A DNA stretch of 8,239 nucleotides from Oxalobacteraceae bacterium (GTDB taxonomy: Bacteria > Pseudomonadota > Gammaproteobacteria > Burkholderiales > Burkholderiaceae_D). The translations under genes and the position numbers were made by a program. Positions 4,980-8,239 of this stretch are shown here, in pieces (the first letter of the stretch is position 1; each line of letters opens with the position of its first letter). The notes under the pieces are model-generated. The model worked only from the letters and a program-made list of their open reading frames with translations, did no database searches and was not told the origin of the DNA. The stretch lies in NCBI GenBank assembly GCA_947446335.1, contig CANFGA010000114.1:1-8239 (forward strand). Reading direction: 5' to 3'.

Positions 4980-6002
4980 CTATTTGTTGGCGGCGGTCAT
5001 CGCTTGCGCTATCCAGCCGTCAAACAGCGCTTGATGCGCGCCTATCCATGCATTGGTGTGGCGCTCGATGTCGGCGGCATCGTTTTCGCCCTTGTTCATC
5101 CGCATGTTTTGCGCATTGATGTCGGCCATCGGCAGTTTGATCACTTCAAACAGCTTGGCGGCGGCCGGGTTGGCTGCAACGAATTGCTTGTTGGCGACGA
5201 TCTGCTGCTGGTTCACGACAAAGCCGTAGTTCTTGCCGTTGGGCAGTTTGGTGTCGAGTTTGGCTTGCGCGCCCGGCAGCGATGAAAACGGCACTTCCAG
5301 CCAGACGACATCGATCCCCGGCCGCATCACGGCGCTGACCCAGTACGGGGTCCAGGTGTAATAAAAGATCGGCTTGCCTTCCTTGTAGCGGATCAACGTG
5401 TCGGCGATCAAGGCCGAATAGCTGCCTTGCTTGTGGGTGACATGGTCGCGCAGCTTGAAAGCGGTCAGTTGATGCTCGATCACGCTTTCGCAGCCCCATC
5501 CAGGGTCGCAGCCGGTCAGGTCGGCCTTGCCATCGCCATCGGTGTCGAACAGCTTGGCGATCTTGGGATCGGTCATCTGGCTGATGTTGGTGATCTTGTA
5601 TTTTTCGGCGGTGGCCTTGTCGATCAAATAACCCTGGGCCGAATTGTCCGAATACACGCCGGTGCGCGACAGCTTGGCAGCGCCGCCGGCATTGTTGTAG
5701 AAGTCCGCGTGCAGCGGGTTCCAGTGATCGGCCATGAAGGTGGCATCGCCGTTGGCGATCGCGATGTGGGCCGTGGGCGGTGCGATTTCCTTGGTCGGCT
5801 GCACGTCGTAGCCGAGCTTGGCCAGGGCCTTGGTGACCAGCAAGGTCTGGAACGTGGCTTCGGCGATCGTGTTTTGCAGCGGCTGAACCTTGATGCCGGC
5901 GCCCGGCAAGTCGGCCGCCGAAGTCGATGCAGCCAGCGTCAACAGGCTGGCGGCCAATAATGCGCCGGCGCTGCGGCGCAAGTGGGTGGTGTTCATTTTC
6001 AT
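4980..6002 (-). CDS. proX: Glycine betaine/proline betaine ABC transporter, periplasmic binding protein
   Basis: 340 residues, close to E. coli ProX (330). A signal peptide (about 1-29, ending LAASTSA before ADLPG) exports it to the periplasm, where it captures quaternary-amine osmoprotectants and delivers them to ProW. The three tryptophans that form the ligand box in E. coli ProX (mature 65, 140, 188) are all present at precursor Trp94, Trp169 and Trp217, exactly the expected spacing, in DHWNPLH, DPGWGCES and YYTWTPYW. The disulphide pair is kept as Cys165 and Cys171. A Ca-loop-like DTDGDGKAD also matches E. coli. Its ATG overlaps the proW stop by four bases (ATGA, 5999-6002), indicating translational coupling as last gene of the operon. 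A second Met (residue 3) is an alternative start. It ends at a TAG. Confidence 0.97.
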   Translation of the reverse strand: MKMNTTHLRRSAGALLAASLLTLAASTSAADLPGAGIKVQPLQNTIAEATFQTLLVTKALAKLGYDVQPTKEIAPPTAHIAIANGDATFMADHWNPLHADFYNNAGGAAKLSRTGVYSDNSAQGYLIDKATAEKYKITNISQMTDPKIAKLFDTDGDGKADLTGCDPGWGCESVIEHQLTAFKLRDHVTHKQGSYSALIADTLIRYKEGKPIFYYTWTPYWVSAVMRPGIDVVWLEVPFSSLPGAQAKLDTKLPNGKNYGFVVNQQQIVANKQFVAANPAAAKLFEVIKLPMADINAQNMRMNKGENDAADIERHTNAWIGAHQALFDGWIAQAMTAANK

Positions 6003-7165
6003 GCTTTGCTTTCCTTCAGTGTTGGATTGGAAATCGTTTCAGGCGCAACGGTAGAAATTTTCTGTTGGCCGAACAGGCGCGAGATCAGTCCGACCGGGCC
6101 GGTTTGCCACCAGTGGCGCACGCCGCGGCGCGGCTGACCGGCGGCCTGGGTGATCCGGTCGAGCGAGATGGCCAAGAGCACGATGCCCAGACCGCCGACG
6201 GTAGCGAGACCCATGTCGAGCCGGCCGATGCCACGCAGCACCATCTGGCCCAGGCCGCCGACCGCGATCATCGAGGCGATCACGACCATCGAGAGCGACA
6301 GCATCAGCGTCTGGTTGACGCCGGCCATGATCGATGGCATGGCCAGCGGCAATTGCACCTTGAGCAGCATTTGCATCGGCGAGGCGCCATAGGCACGCGC
6401 CGCCTCGATCAGGTCGGGCCGCACCTGGCGTATCCCCAGATTGGTCAGGCGTACCAGCGGCGGCAGCGCGAAGATGATCGTGACGATCACGCCAGGCACG
6501 TTGCCGATGCCGAACAGCATCACGACCGGCACCAGATAGACGAAGGCGGGCGTGGTTTGCATCGCATCGAGCAAGGGGCGCGTGATGCGCTGGGCCCGAT
6601 CGTTACTGGCCAGGAATATGCCCAGTGGCAAGCCGATCACGAGGCAAAAGGCGAGCGAGGTCAATACCAGCGATAGCGTGACCATCGCTTCTGGCCAGAT
6701 GCCCAGCATGACCACCACCGACAGTGACACGACGGTGCCGATCGCCACGCCACGCCCGGCAAATTGCCAGGCCAGCAAACCGAACAAGGCCACCATGGCC
6801 ATCGCCGGAGCGCTTTGCAAGGTGTTTTCTACCCAGACCAGCGTGTTGTCGATCGGTCCGCGCACAGTTTGAAAAAATGGCCGGAAGTTGACGACGACCC
6901 AGTCCAGCCCCTGATTGATCCAGGCTTCGACCGGCAGCGAACCGTCCCATAGTTGCGATAGCTGGAAGCCGGGATCGACCGGCATTTCTGCCGGCGCGTC
7001 GAGCCAGCTGCCGGCCTCGGGCGTGGCCGAGGCTGCATCGGCGGCCGGCGCTGCGCCCCATGGGTCGGCTGCGGGCGCGGCGGTGGTCGCTGGCATTGGG
7101 TTGCCCCATGGATCGAGCGCGGGTTGCGCTGTTGTGCTTGTTGTTGGCATCGATGATTCTTTCAT
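5999..7165 (-). CDS. proW: Glycine betaine/proline betaine ABC transporter, permease
   Basis: 388 residues, longer than E. coli ProW (354). The first 60 or so residues are hydrophilic and rich in Ala, Pro and Thr, with two DPWG motifs (about 18-21 and 34-37); E. coli ProW has a similar long cytoplasmic or periplasmic N-tail with NPWD and AWG. After WINQGLDWVVVNFRPFFQTV come membrane helices and the highly conserved core RPLLDAMQTTPAFVYLVPVV, FGIGNVPGVIVTIIFALPP, then the EAA loop EAARAYGASPMQMLLKVQLP that contacts the ATPase, and MAGVNQTLMLSLSMVVIASM. The protein forms the inner-membrane channel of the ProU importer. The start lies three bases after the proV stop, with no clear Shine-Dalgarno, so coupling to proV is likely; Met6 is an alternative start. 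The C-terminal tail after LISRLFGQQ is about 20 residues longer than in E. coli. Confidence 0.96.
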   Translation of the reverse strand: MKESSMPTTSTTAQPALDPWGNPMPATTAAPAADPWGAAPAADAASATPEAGSWLDAPAEMPVDPGFQLSQLWDGSLPVEAWINQGLDWVVVNFRPFFQTVRGPIDNTLVWVENTLQSAPAMAMVALFGLLAWQFAGRGVAIGTVVSLSVVVMLGIWPEAMVTLSLVLTSLAFCLVIGLPLGIFLASNDRAQRITRPLLDAMQTTPAFVYLVPVVMLFGIGNVPGVIVTIIFALPPLVRLTNLGIRQVRPDLIEAARAYGASPMQMLLKVQLPLAMPSIMAGVNQTLMLSLSMVVIASMIAVGGLGQMVLRGIGRLDMGLATVGGLGIVLLAISLDRITQAAGQPRRGVRHWWQTGPVGLISRLFGQQKISTVAPETISNPTLKESKA

Positions 7166-7168
7166 GGG

Positions 7169-8239
7169 TCAGACTGCCGGCACCGCAGGGGTGTCGCGGT
7201 CCAGGAACTTCAACAGGGTGGTTTTGCTGATGGCGCCGCAAAAGCGCCCGTCGGCTGCCACCACCGGCACGGCGTAGGGCGCTTGCGCTACCTGGCCGTA
7301 CAAGTCGCTGACCGGCGCGTCAGAGGCGATCGGCAGCACATCGGGCAGATAGGCGTAGGCCAGGCCGAGCGGGCCTTCATGGCCGTGCAGCGCTGCGCGC
7401 AGCGAATCGGCCGATACCAGGCCGAGATAGCTTTGGGTCGGACTGACGACATAGGCGTATTCGCGGTCTTGTTCTTCCAGAATTTGCAGCGCGGCGCGCG
7501 AGCCCCGGCTGGGATGCTCGGAGACCACGGTGATTTTCTTGCGGGCGATGTCGGCCGCCTTGAACACGGCTGCGGCATCGACGCCATAGATGAAGCTGCG
7601 CACGTAGTCGTCGGCCGGGCGGCGCAAGATTTCGTCGGGCGTGCCCACTTGCACCACGTGGCCATCTTTCATGATGGCGATCCGGTCGCCGATGCGCATC
7701 GCTTCATCGAGATCGTGCGAGATGAACACGATGGTGCGGCGCTTCACTTGCTGCAGGCGCAGCAGTTCCGATTGCATTTCGGTGCGAATGATCGGGTCCA
7801 GCGCCGAAAAGGCTTCATCCATCAGCAGGATCGACGGATCCGAAGCCAGCGCTCTGGCCAGGCCGACGCGCTGCTGCATGCCGCCCGAGAGTTCGTCGGG
7901 AAAACTTGCGCCCCAGCCTTTCAAGCCGACCTGTTCCAGCGCTTGCAAGGCCAGCGCGCTGCGCTCTTGCAAGTTGACGCCGGCCAGTTCCAGGCCGAAC
8001 GCGGTATTGTCTTGCACCGTCATGTGCGGCATCAGTGCAAACGATTGGAACACCATGCTGATGTCCTTGCGCCGCAGCGCGCGCAGTTTGGCGTCGGACA
8101 GGCTGGCGATGTCGACGCCGTCGATCAGGATCGCGCCGGATGTGGGTTCGATCAGGCGGTTCAACATCCGCACCATGGTTGATTTGCCGGAGCCGGACAA
8201 GCCCATGATGACGAAGATTTCGCCCGCTTCGATGGTAAA
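7169..8239 (-). CDS. proV: Glycine betaine/proline betaine ABC transporter, ATPase with CBS domains (5' end cut by window)
   Basis: The frame runs past the right edge: 11 more codons (FTIEAGEIFVI) precede the internal Met at 8206, so 356 residues are visible and about 50 N-terminal ones are missing compared with E. coli ProV (400). Counting from that Met: Walker A GLSGSGKST (2-10), Q-loop MVFQS (Gln54), signature LSGGMQQR (106-113), Walker B ILLMDEAFSALD (Asp130, Glu131) and switch His164 in FISHDLDEA. Residues from about 225 on form two CBS repeats (AYVVSPTQSYLGLVSADSLR and AVPVVAADGRFCGAISKTTL), which in the related OpuA transporter sense ionic strength. It energises ProW in the ProU importer. 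First visible gene of proVWX; the promoter and any osmotic control region are outside the window. Confidence 0.97.
   Translation of the reverse strand, partial: FTIEAGEIFVIMGLSGSGKSTMVRMLNRLIEPTSGAILIDGVDIASLSDAKLRALRRKDISMVFQSFALMPHMTVQDNTAFGLELAGVNLQERSALALQALEQVGLKGWGASFPDELSGGMQQRVGLARALASDPSILLMDEAFSALDPIIRTEMQSELLRLQQVKRRTIVFISHDLDEAMRIGDRIAIMKDGHVVQVGTPDEILRRPADDYVRSFIYGVDAAAVFKAADIARKKITVVSEHPSRGSRAALQILEEQDREYAYVVSPTQSYLGLVSADSLRAALHGHEGPLGLAYAYLPDVLPIASDAPVSDLYGQVAQAPYAVPVVAADGRFCGAISKTTLLKFLDRDTPAVPAV

Overview
The window looks like a chromosomal segment from a betaproteobacterium, most likely Burkholderiales and plausibly Oxalobacteraceae (Janthinobacterium/Collimonas/Massilia-like). 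The reasons are a moderately GC-rich composition, a Burkholderia/Neisseria-type general porin, a ProU transporter with high residue identity to the E. coli one, and dispersed palindromic repeats built on GGACAGG(T/C)TCGA. The genus is inference; the family-level gene calls are firm.

Layout from left to right. Positions 1-162 (+) hold the C-terminal end of a small Cro/C1-type helix-turn-helix protein. Positions 163-342 are a repeat-rich gap. Positions 343-2742 (-) encode a 799-residue membrane sensor kinase with a Cache sensor, two PAS domains, HisKA_3 and HATPase. Positions 2743-3194 are a divergent gap with degenerate repeats and a good extended -10 promoter. Positions 3195-3617 (+) encode a CheY-type single-domain response regulator. 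A palindromic repeat fills most of the gap to the convergent outer-membrane porin (3734-4744, -). After a 235-base gap with two perfect palindromes comes a proVWX operon on the minus strand: proX 4980-6002, proW 5999-7165 and proV 7169-8239, the last cut by the window edge.

The three ProU genes form one translationally coupled unit that imports glycine betaine or proline betaine under osmotic stress: periplasmic binding protein, permease, and ATPase with CBS domains. The porin is a separate unit reading the same way. The kinase belongs to the class that normally pairs with a NarL/FixJ regulator, and none is visible here. The divergent CheY is normally a CheA target, so the two are neighbours rather than an obvious pair.

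The most unusual signals concern cheY. It is bracketed by two 54-bp copies of the same palindromic repeat in inverted orientation (53/54 identical). The protein also carries a five-residue insertion just before the phosphorylated aspartate, which coincides with a 15-bp imperfect tandem duplication. I do not see a clearly new multi-gene system; the rest is recognisable housekeeping or accessory content.
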